NCBI RefSeq assembly: GCF_900167075.1 | Contig: NZ_FUWH01000002.1 | Span: forward strand, 525,005-589,004 | From: Sediminibacterium ginsengisoli | GTDB lineage: Bacteria; Bacteroidota; Bacteroidia; Chitinophagales; Chitinophagaceae | DNA: 64,000 nucleotides | Reading direction: 5' to 3' | Shown: positions 44,518-52,222 of the stretch, in pieces | Layout: each line of letters opens with the position of its first letter | Position numbering within the stretch: position 1 is the first letter of the stretch | Notes under the pieces: generated by a model | The model's database searches: none | The model's input: the letters and a program-made list of their open reading frames with translations, nothing else | Told to the model about the DNA's origin: nothing | Program-made: the position numbers and the translations under genes

Positions 44518-44589
44518 GGAAAATTGCCATTTGATCTCTTATTCCTGCATTTAACACCTTCATTTGCATAAAATGCCATATTTGCAACC

Positions 44590-45711
44590 ATGAAAACCCC
44601 TGCAAAGTTAACTGCATTTGTTTTTGTAAAACCTGCTTTCAGGTTAATCATTGCTTTCTGCATCTTTCTTTTTTCGTTTTTTCCCCGCAGGGTGGAAGAA
44701 TGGTACAGTTCCGGTATCTATCCAGGTATTTCCAACACACTCCGGCTCATTACCCGCTGGTTCCCTTTCAGTGTCGGGGATTGCTTATATGTTCTTTTTA
44801 TTATATGGCTGCTCTATGGCTTGTTTAAACTGATCAGGCGGATCGTAAAACGTAAGTTCATTAAGGCCGACCTGCTTTACCTGGGCTTACGATTGCTGAG
44901 CGGTCTGGCCGGGATCTATATTGTGTTCAAGCTGACCTGGGGGCTCAACTACGACCGGCTCGGTATCGCTTACCAGCTGAACCTGACCGATCATGCATAT
45001 ACAAAAGAAGAAGTAACCGTACTCACGGATCTGCTGATCGATAAACTCAATGAATGCCGCCGCGAGATCGGCGACAGCGCCCTGCAATCACGGCCGCTCG
45101 ACAGTCTTTACCGCGAAGCTTACCGCTCCTATGAAACAGTCTCCGTGCGGTACCCGTTTCTTACCTATACTAACCGCTCCGTAAAAGCAAGTCTTTTTAC
45201 CCCGCTGACCGATTATGCCGGCATCACCGGCTATTATAACCCGTTTTCCGGTGAAGCCCAGTTAAGAACAGATTTGCCGCGGATACTGATACCTTATATT
45301 GCCTGTCATGAAATGGCACACCAACTGGGTTATGCCAGTGAAAGCGAAGCGAATTTTGTAGGTTACCTGGCAGCCGTGTCTTCGAAGGATGCTTATTTCC
45401 GTTATTCTGCTTACCTGGACCTGTTTTCCTATGCGCAGGGAGAACAACTTGCATTATACAGCCAGGGAAATGATTTCAAACAGTTTGAGCAGGTGTTGGC
45501 AAATAACCGCAACCGGCTCGATACACTGGTTAAAAAAGACCGCCGCATGATCCGCGATTTCTTCAACCGCCGCAGAAAGAAAAGTGTGCCCGCTTTTTCG
45601 AGCCTGTACGACCAATATCTGAAAATGAATAAACAATCTTCCGGTGTCGACAGTTATAATGAAGTAGTTGGCTGGTTGATCGCCTATAACCGGAAATACG
45701 GACGCTTATAG
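44590..45711 (+). CDS. DUF3810 family membrane metallopeptidase-like protein
   Basis: 373 residues with three membrane helices in the first 115 residues (around 15-32, 62-85 and 97-115). A large soluble region follows, containing a zinc-peptidase motif HEMAH at 240-244 and, about ten residues later, ESEANFVGYL, which could give the third ligand. GITGYYNPFSGEAQL precedes it. The layout is a gluzincin-type membrane peptidase of unknown substrate. It is divergent from yceD and 39 bp from the tspO-like gene on the same strand. Confidence 0.8.
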   Translation: MKTPAKLTAFVFVKPAFRLIIAFCIFLFSFFPRRVEEWYSSGIYPGISNTLRLITRWFPFSVGDCLYVLFIIWLLYGLFKLIRRIVKRKFIKADLLYLGLRLLSGLAGIYIVFKLTWGLNYDRLGIAYQLNLTDHAYTKEEVTVLTDLLIDKLNECRREIGDSALQSRPLDSLYREAYRSYETVSVRYPFLTYTNRSVKASLFTPLTDYAGITGYYNPFSGEAQLRTDLPRILIPYIACHEMAHQLGYASESEANFVGYLAAVSSKDAYFRYSAYLDLFSYAQGEQLALYSQGNDFKQFEQVLANNRNRLDTLVKKDRRMIRDFFNRRRKKSVPAFSSLYDQYLKMNKQSSGVDSYNEVVGWLIAYNRKYGRL

Positions 45712-45750
45712 GGTGGAACAGCTTTTTCAATACAATATAAAACCCTGTAT

Positions 45751-46221
45751 ATGCCTTCTTTTATGAAACTGATCGTTGCAGTGATCCTGACTGTGGGGAT
45801 CGGATCCCTGGGCGGGATATTTACCGCAACCGAAGTGGGTACCTGGTACGCTGGCTTACAGAAGCCTTCTTTCAACCCGCCATCATGGTTATTTGCCCCT
45901 GTCTGGACTTTGCTATACCTGTTAATGGGTATCAGTGTTTACCTGGTATGGAAGCAACCGCCTTCGCCCGCCCGCAGGATGGCAACCGGTGTTTTTATCG
46001 TGCAGTTCGTGTTTAACTTTCTCTGGTCCTTTATTTTTTTCAAACTGCACCTGATCGGGTGGGCACTTGCAGAGATCATTGTGATGTGGGTATTGATTCT
46101 GATTACCATTGTTCTGTTTGCAAGACTTTCGCGTACAGCGGCATGGCTGCTCGTTCCGTATCTTGCATGGGTGAGCTTTGCTACCGTTCTTACGGCTGCC
46201 ATTTACAAATTGAACACGTGA
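45751..46221 (+). CDS. tspO: TspO/MBR family membrane protein
   Basis: 156 residues with five predicted membrane helices. The signatures are TWYAGLQKPSFNPPSWLFAPVW at 30-51, NFLWSFIFFKLHLIGWALAE, and a Trp-rich C-terminal helix (WLLVPYLAWVSFATVL). TspO proteins bind tetrapyrroles and influence porphyrin or stress responses; the ligand here is unknown. It ends 5 bp from the convergent dcd gene. Confidence 0.92.
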   Translation: MPSFMKLIVAVILTVGIGSLGGIFTATEVGTWYAGLQKPSFNPPSWLFAPVWTLLYLLMGISVYLVWKQPPSPARRMATGVFIVQFVFNFLWSFIFFKLHLIGWALAEIIVMWVLILITIVLFARLSRTAAWLLVPYLAWVSFATVLTAAIYKLNT

Positions 46222-46226
46222 AACGG

Positions 46227-46763
46227 TTAGAATTTATTCTTCCACATCATGCTTTCCACGGGCTTATTGGGCTGGCCGCTGTATTTGGCGTTTGATTTCT
46301 GGTTGTATTTTACCTCGATCTCGCCTTCCACAGGAAAATAGATCAGCTGGCCGATGGGCATGCCCTCGTAAACACGTACAGGTTGTTTGCAGGAGATCTC
46401 CAGTGTCCAGTTACCGCAGAAACCCACATCTCCCTTGCCGGCTGTGGCATGAATGTCGATACCCAGTCTTCCTGTAGATGATTTTCCTTCCAGGAACGGA
46501 ACATGTGCGTGCGTTTCTGTGTATTCAAGGGTTACACCGAGGTAGAATTCGTGCGGCTGAAGTACAAAACCTTCTTCAGGTATATCAAAATATTCAATCT
46601 CATTGTGCTTTTTAGCGTCCAGTACCGCATCTTTATAACGCGCCAGTGTTTTGCCGAGGTGCACATCATAACTATTACTACCCAGGTCTTTCCGGTCGTA
46701 CGGCACAATTTTTATCGTTCCTTTTTCAATCTCTTCCAGTATGCGTTTATCCGTAAGTATCAT
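46227..46763 (-). CDS. dcd: dCTP deaminase
   Basis: 178 residues. It deaminates dCTP to dUTP for thymidylate synthesis. The start MILTDKRILEEIEKGTIKI, the SNSYDVHLG block, the catalytic-region EGKSSTGRLGI, and GFCGNWTLEISC are family-typical. The YNQKSNAKYSGQ tail fits the nucleotide-binding C-terminus. It is divergent from the phosphopantetheinyl transferase gene. Confidence 0.95.
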   Translation of the reverse strand: MILTDKRILEEIEKGTIKIVPYDRKDLGSNSYDVHLGKTLARYKDAVLDAKKHNEIEYFDIPEEGFVLQPHEFYLGVTLEYTETHAHVPFLEGKSSTGRLGIDIHATAGKGDVGFCGNWTLEISCKQPVRVYEGMPIGQLIYFPVEGEIEVKYNQKSNAKYSGQPNKPVESMMWKNKF

Positions 46764-46835
46764 TTCCGGGTGAATTTTTATGGTTGAAATGCAAATAAAT
46801 CTTAAATCTGCAAACTAAAGCCAATATACTTTCAA

Positions 46836-47468
46836 GTGCCGCTGTTTTACCAACAAAATATTAACGATACCACTAAAATGGCGGTCTGGAAGATCGAAGA
46901 GCCGGAAGATTTCTTTCTTGCCCATGTGCCGCTGCAGCGTAATATCACACATCCGCATAAGCGTTTACAGCACCTTGCGGGCCGTTACCTGCTGGTTTAC
47001 CTGTTTCCGGGTTTCCCGCATGAACAGATCGAGATCGCAGACACCCGCAAACCTTTTCTGCCAGACGAAACCTACCATTTTTCTATTTCCCATTGCGGCG
47101 ATTATGCTGCGGCGATCGTGAGCACTACACGGCGTGTGGGCATCGATGTGGAATTGCTGACGCCTAAAATCGAGAAAGTGATGTACAAGTTCCTTCATGC
47201 TGATGAACTGGCTTTCGTGGAAAAACAGGCGGGCGACCGGCTGCCTTTGCTTACCCTGCTCTGGAGTGCTAAAGAATCTTTGTTCAAATGGTGGGGCAGG
47301 GGTGAAGTTGATTTCAGGGAAGTAATGCGTTTACAACCGTTTCATATGAACGAAGCCGGACTGATCAGCGGCCGCTTTACCAAGCCCGGTATCGTGGATG
47401 CACATATGACGCTCGATTACCGGCTGACGAATTCACTGAGTCTTGTCTGGCTGCATACTGCGCCCTGA
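46836..47468 (+). CDS. 4'-phosphopantetheinyl transferase superfamily protein (GTG start)
   Basis: 210 residues starting with GTG at 46836 (reads MPLFYQQNINDTTKMAVWKI). The domain pair carries the Mg motif GIDVE (Asp104, Glu106) and WSAKESLFKWWGRG with Glu147, the Sfp/AcpT signatures. HFSISHCGDYAA contains the conserved SHC segment. It transfers phosphopantetheine from CoA to carrier proteins. No carrier or synthase gene is adjacent, so it probably serves general fatty acid or secondary pathways. Confidence 0.9.
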   Translation: MPLFYQQNINDTTKMAVWKIEEPEDFFLAHVPLQRNITHPHKRLQHLAGRYLLVYLFPGFPHEQIEIADTRKPFLPDETYHFSISHCGDYAAAIVSTTRRVGIDVELLTPKIEKVMYKFLHADELAFVEKQAGDRLPLLTLLWSAKESLFKWWGRGEVDFREVMRLQPFHMNEAGLISGRFTKPGIVDAHMTLDYRLTNSLSLVWLHTAP

Positions 47469-47472
47469 TCCA

Positions 47473-48570
47473 TCAGTCGTCGAAACGTCGTTTGGTCTTC
47501 GGGATCAGCATCAGGTTTTTCTGCAGGGTTTGCTTAAGTTGTCTTTTAACGACCTGGCCCATGGTCTTTGCTTTCAGGAATGAAGCCTGTCCTGAACCTG
47601 CATATAACTCTTCTTTCAACTGCTGCAGTTTTTCAGGTTGTGAGATATTGTCGAGGCTCATGATATCAAGCAGTTCTTTTATACGGTAACGCGCTGATGC
47701 CAGCCTGAAGGTCATCATTGTTCTTTCTTCGGCCTGGTACTGAGCAATGGACGACTGGTCCAGGTGTTTCAGCACAAGGTCTACAAAGGGTTTATTGTCT
47801 TTGAAGAACTGCGGGAGGTAAAGATTGCGCCGGCCTTCGTAAGACTGCTGATCAAAATCGATGGCGCGGATGCGGTATTGAACGTCTTCTATATCAGGCG
47901 TAATATTCACCACGAAGTTATAAGAGCGCATATCGCCGAGTAACTGTACAAAACACCGTTCGTTGAATTTTACGAATTCTTTCGCCAGCCGGATCTGGTT
48001 GGTATCCGGATCGCTGAGGTGTTCATTGATAAAGACATCGCCGGGTATGCCGGGGATATGTTCTTCGATCAGCGTTTTATTATGTGTGAGATAGGTAATA
48101 CGGTTGGGTGATAAGAGATGCTCCAGTTCCAGGCCATAAATGCGGCTTGCATCTGCCTGTTTGATATAATAGTGATCGTAATTGTCGTTGAACTTGTTAA
48201 CGATGCGGATCCGGAAAGGCTGGCTGTTGCCGAAATAACAGAAATCGATCCTCGCCACATCGAGGTGGTTGATGAAGCGCATATCGCCTTCCGTTTTCAG
48301 GATCGCGTAAATGCGTACCAGGTTCTGACGCAAAAATTCCCATTCGTGCATATCATAGGAAACCTTTTCCCATGCGGTTTCCCTGCCATTTTTATCTTTC
48401 AGCGGCACTGTGTAAGTATACCGCTGAAGATCGCTGTAACTCACTGGTAACGGCACTTCCCGGCCATATTGCAGCAGGTACTGCCGCAGGTCTCCGTTGA
48501 CCGGGTATATCAGCTTTCTTTTGGAAGGCCGGTTAGACGGACCGCTGTGATATGGATGCTGATCAGTCAA
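47473..48570 (-). CDS. unrecognised protein with protein-kinase-like motif order
   Basis: 365 residues, cytoplasmic, basic at both ends. I recognise no named family. The motif order resembles a kinase/aminoglycoside-phosphotransferase fold. Possible beta3 Lys137 is in DHYYIKQAD, with an acidic helix after it (RIYGLELEHLL, Glu148/Glu150). A hinge-like strand TLIEEHIPGIPGDVFI follows. A catalytic-loop-like LLGDMRSYNFVVN (Asp213, Asn218, spacing D-x4-N) and a DFG-like IDFD (238-240) follow about 20 residues apart. The 5' end overlaps the DUF2130 gene by 8 bp, so the two are translationally coupled. The kinase idea is inference from motifs. Confidence 0.55.
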   Translation of the reverse strand: MTDQHPYHSGPSNRPSKRKLIYPVNGDLRQYLLQYGREVPLPVSYSDLQRYTYTVPLKDKNGRETAWEKVSYDMHEWEFLRQNLVRIYAILKTEGDMRFINHLDVARIDFCYFGNSQPFRIRIVNKFNDNYDHYYIKQADASRIYGLELEHLLSPNRITYLTHNKTLIEEHIPGIPGDVFINEHLSDPDTNQIRLAKEFVKFNERCFVQLLGDMRSYNFVVNITPDIEDVQYRIRAIDFDQQSYEGRRNLYLPQFFKDNKPFVDLVLKHLDQSSIAQYQAEERTMMTFRLASARYRIKELLDIMSLDNISQPEKLQQLKEELYAGSGQASFLKAKTMGQVVKRQLKQTLQKNLMLIPKTKRRFDD

Positions 48571-49810
48571 GCAGCAGGTCGTTGTCTTCCAGTAAATTGA
48601 GATTCACATCCGATCCGGCGATGCCTTCTACAGAGCCTTTGATATGCGCGGCATTGAGCAATACTTTCTCCAGTTGCTTTTCGCGTGCTTTCCACAGTTT
48701 TTCCATGGCATCGCGTTCGCGCTGTATGCTTAGTTTCATGCTCATGAAGCCTTCGCGGATGGCTTTCCAGTTCTCACCGAATTCGCCGCCTGTGAGGTAA
48801 TCGTACAGCATCACCATTTTGTCGCCCTTGTTTTCCTGGCTTTTTCTTGCTTCGGCTATTTTCAGGATCGCGTTGCGGAGCAGGAGGGCAACACTTCTGA
48901 CTTCTGCGAACGTACAGATGTATACGCCGTCTTTCTCACCGAAACGATCCATGTCTTTCGGTAATGCCTGTGTAACGATCACGGCAACATCCGTACCCAG
49001 GTTGCGCATATCTGTTTTGATCTTTTCGATCCAGTCGCGTGCGAAGTCTTTGGTGCGTTTGCTTTCGTAAATGATCTTGCCCATTTCGTTGCCGAACTGG
49101 TTGCGGACTACCTGTATGCAGTCGGCCCCGCGTACGCCTTTGCCAACTTCAGTAACTGCATCGAACGGGAATGTAGCCTGCAGCAGTTCTTCGAGCATCA
49201 GTTCCTGCACTTCGCCCTGGAGCTGCATGCTGCCCTGTTCTGATTTGCGGCGCATTTCGTCGGCCAGTTTTTTCTGGTCTTCGAGCTTTTTTTCCAGTTC
49301 TTTTACCTGAAGCAGGTATTCCTGTTCCTTGAGACTGACGCGTTCCTGTTCTTCTTTTACCAGCTGTTCCTTCATCTTTTCACGTTCTTCCAGCAACTGG
49401 CGTTGCAGCTGCAGTTCCAGCTCGTTTTCCTTTGTTTTGAGGGATTGTTCTTTCTGCAGGAATTCGAGTTCTTTGCGTCTGGCTTCTTTCAGTTTTTCTT
49501 CATTGTCGGCTGCCGATTGCTGTAATAATTTCAGCTGGTTCTCATAATCGGCGGCAATTGTTTTGCGAAGCTGCTCCTGTAATTCGGCCTGTAATTTTCT
49601 TTTTTCATCTTCGAGCAGGCGGGCAGCTTCGGTTTCTTTCAGTTTCAGCTGTTGCTGGAAAAGGGTTTCCTTCTGTTTGAATTCTTCGTCCTTCTTCTTC
49701 TGCCATTCCAGCATTTTGCCGCGCAGTTCTTTCTCCACTTCATCCCTGATGGAATCGCCCGGTTCAAACTGGTGGCTGCAGTTGGGGCATGTTATGATAA
49801 ATCCGGTCAT
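48563..49810 (-). CDS. DUF2130 family protein (coiled coil plus PD-(D/E)XK-like domain)
   Basis: 415 residues. A CxxC motif (CPNCSHQFEPGD) starts the chain. A long charged coiled coil then runs from about 30 to 205, rich in Glu, Lys, Gln and Leu heptads. The C-terminal DUF2130 domain (about 210-390) has GADCIQVVRNQFGNEMGKII followed by YESKRTKDFARDWIEK. There Asp, Glu-x-Lys spacing fits a PD-(D/E)XK nuclease-like site, and the family is usually placed near that superfamily. The substrate is unknown. It is the first gene of a two-gene operon with the kinase-like protein. Confidence 0.8.
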   Translation of the reverse strand: MTGFIITCPNCSHQFEPGDSIRDEVEKELRGKMLEWQKKKDEEFKQKETLFQQQLKLKETEAARLLEDEKRKLQAELQEQLRKTIAADYENQLKLLQQSAADNEEKLKEARRKELEFLQKEQSLKTKENELELQLQRQLLEEREKMKEQLVKEEQERVSLKEQEYLLQVKELEKKLEDQKKLADEMRRKSEQGSMQLQGEVQELMLEELLQATFPFDAVTEVGKGVRGADCIQVVRNQFGNEMGKIIYESKRTKDFARDWIEKIKTDMRNLGTDVAVIVTQALPKDMDRFGEKDGVYICTFAEVRSVALLLRNAILKIAEARKSQENKGDKMVMLYDYLTGGEFGENWKAIREGFMSMKLSIQRERDAMEKLWKAREKQLEKVLLNAAHIKGSVEGIAGSDVNLNLLEDNDLLLD

Positions 49811-50338
49811 GACGCTCTTTTTTACAAAGTAAACATATGTAAGATAAATGATCTTATGGTTTTGCGTAATTGTGTCTTATGAGTGGCTGTTGAAGGGTAA
49901 ATGACCCTGGTTTGACCGAGTTTGTGTCAGCAGGGCGCTTTATTATGTCCCTGGTATTTGGATGAACCTGTCGGAGTACGTTTGTTGAGGGTGTAGAATG
50001 TAGGAATCGTCAGGCTATGTAGGTGAGACAAACAGTCCCTCTTGCCGTACTATAGGTATATAAGCTTCATATGCGATCCGATTCGATGTGCAGGTAAGTG
50101 TGAATTTACTCCTGTAGGATTCAGGAGTGTTGCAAGTTCGTTGACACTGCCAGAAGGATGCAAACTATTATGCGTCTTGGAAAAAGATTTATGATATGAT
50201 GAGTTATAAAGATCAGATTTTTTCGAAAAAATGGTCTTGAAGGCGGCTTGTGGTCGATCCGGGGATATTTATCGGTATATAATAACAATTAAAGCATAAC
50301 AGATCAAATGAATATTAAAGCTTTTTAAAAATAATAAC

Positions 50339-50467
50339 ATGGAAGCAGAGGAACTAGAAATGAGTTTTTTTGGTGTGAAATTTAAATGTAGAAACCCGTC
50401 ATTAAAGACAATTATTCTCACGATAATCGCATTCTTTTCCCGCAGTCTGAACAATATGTTATGTTAA
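50339..50467 (+). CDS. possible 42-residue membrane peptide
   Basis: ATG at 50339 opens MEAEELEMSFFGVKFKCRN, followed by a hydrophobic run (TIILTIIAFF) and a stop after MLC. The A/T-rich leader before the ATG resembles Bacteroidota translation starts. It is too short to judge by composition and could be a truncated small membrane protein or chance. Confidence 0.25.
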   Translation: MEAEELEMSFFGVKFKCRNPSLKTIILTIIAFFSRSLNNMLC

Positions 50468-50535
50468 TGGCTAAATGATCTCCTCCAATGACTCAGGCAC
50501 GACTGACAAACGATCCGGTGAATGCTTGCCACTGT

Positions 50536-50543
50536 TATATTTG
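50536..50543 (+). promoter_or_regulatory. TAnnTTTG element of the serine hydrolase gene
   Basis: TATATTTG is a perfect match 24 bp before the ATG at 50568. It argues for that ATG rather than the in-frame start at 50475. Confidence 0.5.
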
Positions 50544-50567
50544 CTTCATTATACTCATCTGTTTTTT

Positions 50568-52190
50568 ATGCGGTTACGGGTATTTCAATATTGCACAGCT
50601 TCTTTTTTCATGATGTCATTGTTATGGAATATTCATCTGTACGCACAAAACCAGGACCAGTCTCAGCGTCTTAATACAATTATCGATACCTATCATCAAC
50701 TCGGCCTCTTCAACGGGAATGTTCTTATCGCTGAAAAAAATAAGATCATTTTCGAAAAATCATACGGGTATGCAGATCTGGCAGCACAACGGAAAAATGT
50801 TCCTGGTACCAGGTTTAATATTTATTCAATTACCAAGCCCGTAACGGCAAGTGTAATTCTGCAGCTTGTTGCAGAAAACAAGCTTCGGCTGGATGAGCCG
50901 ATCTCGCGTTTTTTCCCGGCGTTGCCTGATGCGGACAGTATCACCATTGAGCAGCTACTCACACATTCCTCCGGACTTTACGCCTACAATAATGATTTTA
51001 ATATGCCGGTTACCGATGAAGCGGCTATGATTGACTGGCTTATAAAACAACCGTTGGCTTTTCGTCCCGGAAGCAGTTTTCAATACAATAATACCGGCTA
51101 TTTCTTACTGGGGTATATCATCGGGAAAGTAACAGGTGTCTCCTATGAAGATGCAGTCAGGGCACGTGTGCTGACACCACTTAAAATGGATCACAGCAAT
51201 TTCGACCTGCGTTCGGCAGAACAGAATGAAAAGGCAAAAGGATATACGTATATCAGCGGACTAAAAGGTGAAGTAGCTCCTGTATGGGATTACAGGGAAC
51301 TCTATGCAGCAGGGGGGATGTATGCTACAAACAGGGATCTCCTCCTTTTTCACCAGGCAATGCGCCAAAGCAAATTGCTGCCCGAAGCTTTACTCCGACA
51401 GGCATACACGGCCCATAAAAAAAATTACGGATATGGTTGGTTTGTTGATTCGGTCGCCGGACATCTGATCATCAGTCATAGCGGCGGCGCTACCGGGTTC
51501 CGCAGTTACCTTATATGGGATAGTACTGCCAACCGGAGCATCATTTTACTCTGCAATGCAGAAACCTCCGATATAGTGACTATAAAGAACCTGTTGCTGA
51601 GTGAACTTAACGGGCAATCTTATCATCTGCCGGCTGTTATATCATTATCCCCATCACAACTGTCTGCTTACGAAGGCGCTTACCAGCTCACGCCTTCCAT
51701 GACCTTATATATACATAAGGACAAAGGGCAATTAATGGCAACACCAAGCAGGCAGGGAGCTTCGGTCATGTTGCCGGCGGCGAAAAATTCTTTCCGCATT
51801 GAATCGAAAGATATAGGTCTCCTGTTTACGGCGCCGGCAAATGGCAGTTATGATACACTTGTTTTCTCCCAGAAAGGGCAAACGGTATCTGCGCCGCGTT
51901 TGCATGCTGGCTGGGGAATTACCGGCACAGCTACCCCCAATGGCTGGGAAGGTAAAGATGTGGCGATGATGGCCGACGGAAACCGGTGGACCATTTCATC
52001 AGTCACTCTTAAAGATGGTGTTATTAAATTCCGTTACAACAATGACTGGGTACTTAATTACGGATTGGATCAGAGCGGTATGCTGAAAAAAGGCGCGAAT
52101 GATATACCGGTAACTGCCGGAACATACAGTATCACACTTGATCTGACAGATCCAGATAAAGTATCTTTTAAAATTGTAGAGAAAAATTAA
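50568..52190 (+). CDS. serine hydrolase (class C beta-lactamase-like) fused to a SusE/SusF-like binding module
   Basis: 540 residues. A hydrophobic export signal opens the chain (up to HLYAQ). The beta-lactamase/transpeptidase domain has SxxK at Ser87-Lys90 (YSITKPV), a YxN-type Tyr173-Asn175 (FQYNNTGYF), and HSGG starting at His304. A DUF3471-like beta segment comes next (about 350-440). The last ~92 residues (448-540) match the SusE/SusF outer-membrane carbohydrate-binding module: WGITGTATPNGWEGKD, DGVIKFRYNNDWVLNYG, TAGTYSITLDLTD. It may be an esterase or peptidase held on a glycan. It is convergent with the GH3 gene of the utilisation locus. Confidence 0.85.
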   Translation: MRLRVFQYCTASFFMMSLLWNIHLYAQNQDQSQRLNTIIDTYHQLGLFNGNVLIAEKNKIIFEKSYGYADLAAQRKNVPGTRFNIYSITKPVTASVILQLVAENKLRLDEPISRFFPALPDADSITIEQLLTHSSGLYAYNNDFNMPVTDEAAMIDWLIKQPLAFRPGSSFQYNNTGYFLLGYIIGKVTGVSYEDAVRARVLTPLKMDHSNFDLRSAEQNEKAKGYTYISGLKGEVAPVWDYRELYAAGGMYATNRDLLLFHQAMRQSKLLPEALLRQAYTAHKKNYGYGWFVDSVAGHLIISHSGGATGFRSYLIWDSTANRSIILLCNAETSDIVTIKNLLLSELNGQSYHLPAVISLSPSQLSAYEGAYQLTPSMTLYIHKDKGQLMATPSRQGASVMLPAAKNSFRIESKDIGLLFTAPANGSYDTLVFSQKGQTVSAPRLHAGWGITGTATPNGWEGKDVAMMADGNRWTISSVTLKDGVIKFRYNNDWVLNYGLDQSGMLKKGANDIPVTAGTYSITLDLTDPDKVSFKIVEKN

Positions 52191-52222
52191 TGCCCGTTAT
52201 TCTTTAACTGATACAACCGATA

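Larger units (their letters stand above)
49811..50567. other. long gap without a convincing gene
   Basis: 757 bp between the DUF2130 gene and the serine hydrolase. The composition differs from neighbouring genes. It contains a 7-bp stem-loop (50108-50128), a perfect 16-bp A/T-rich palindrome (50217-50232) that could be a terminator, a very AT-rich stretch near 50275-50340, a possible 42-residue reading frame, and the promoter element of the next gene. The first 400 bp have no assignable content and may be a decayed gene or an unrecognised RNA. Confidence 0.5.

Noticed and set aside
50269..50454. 61-codon minus-strand frame in the orphan gap
   Set aside because: It is AT-rich, lacks motifs and a plausible start context, and overlaps the more gene-like short frame on the other strand. 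It was not convincing enough to annotate.
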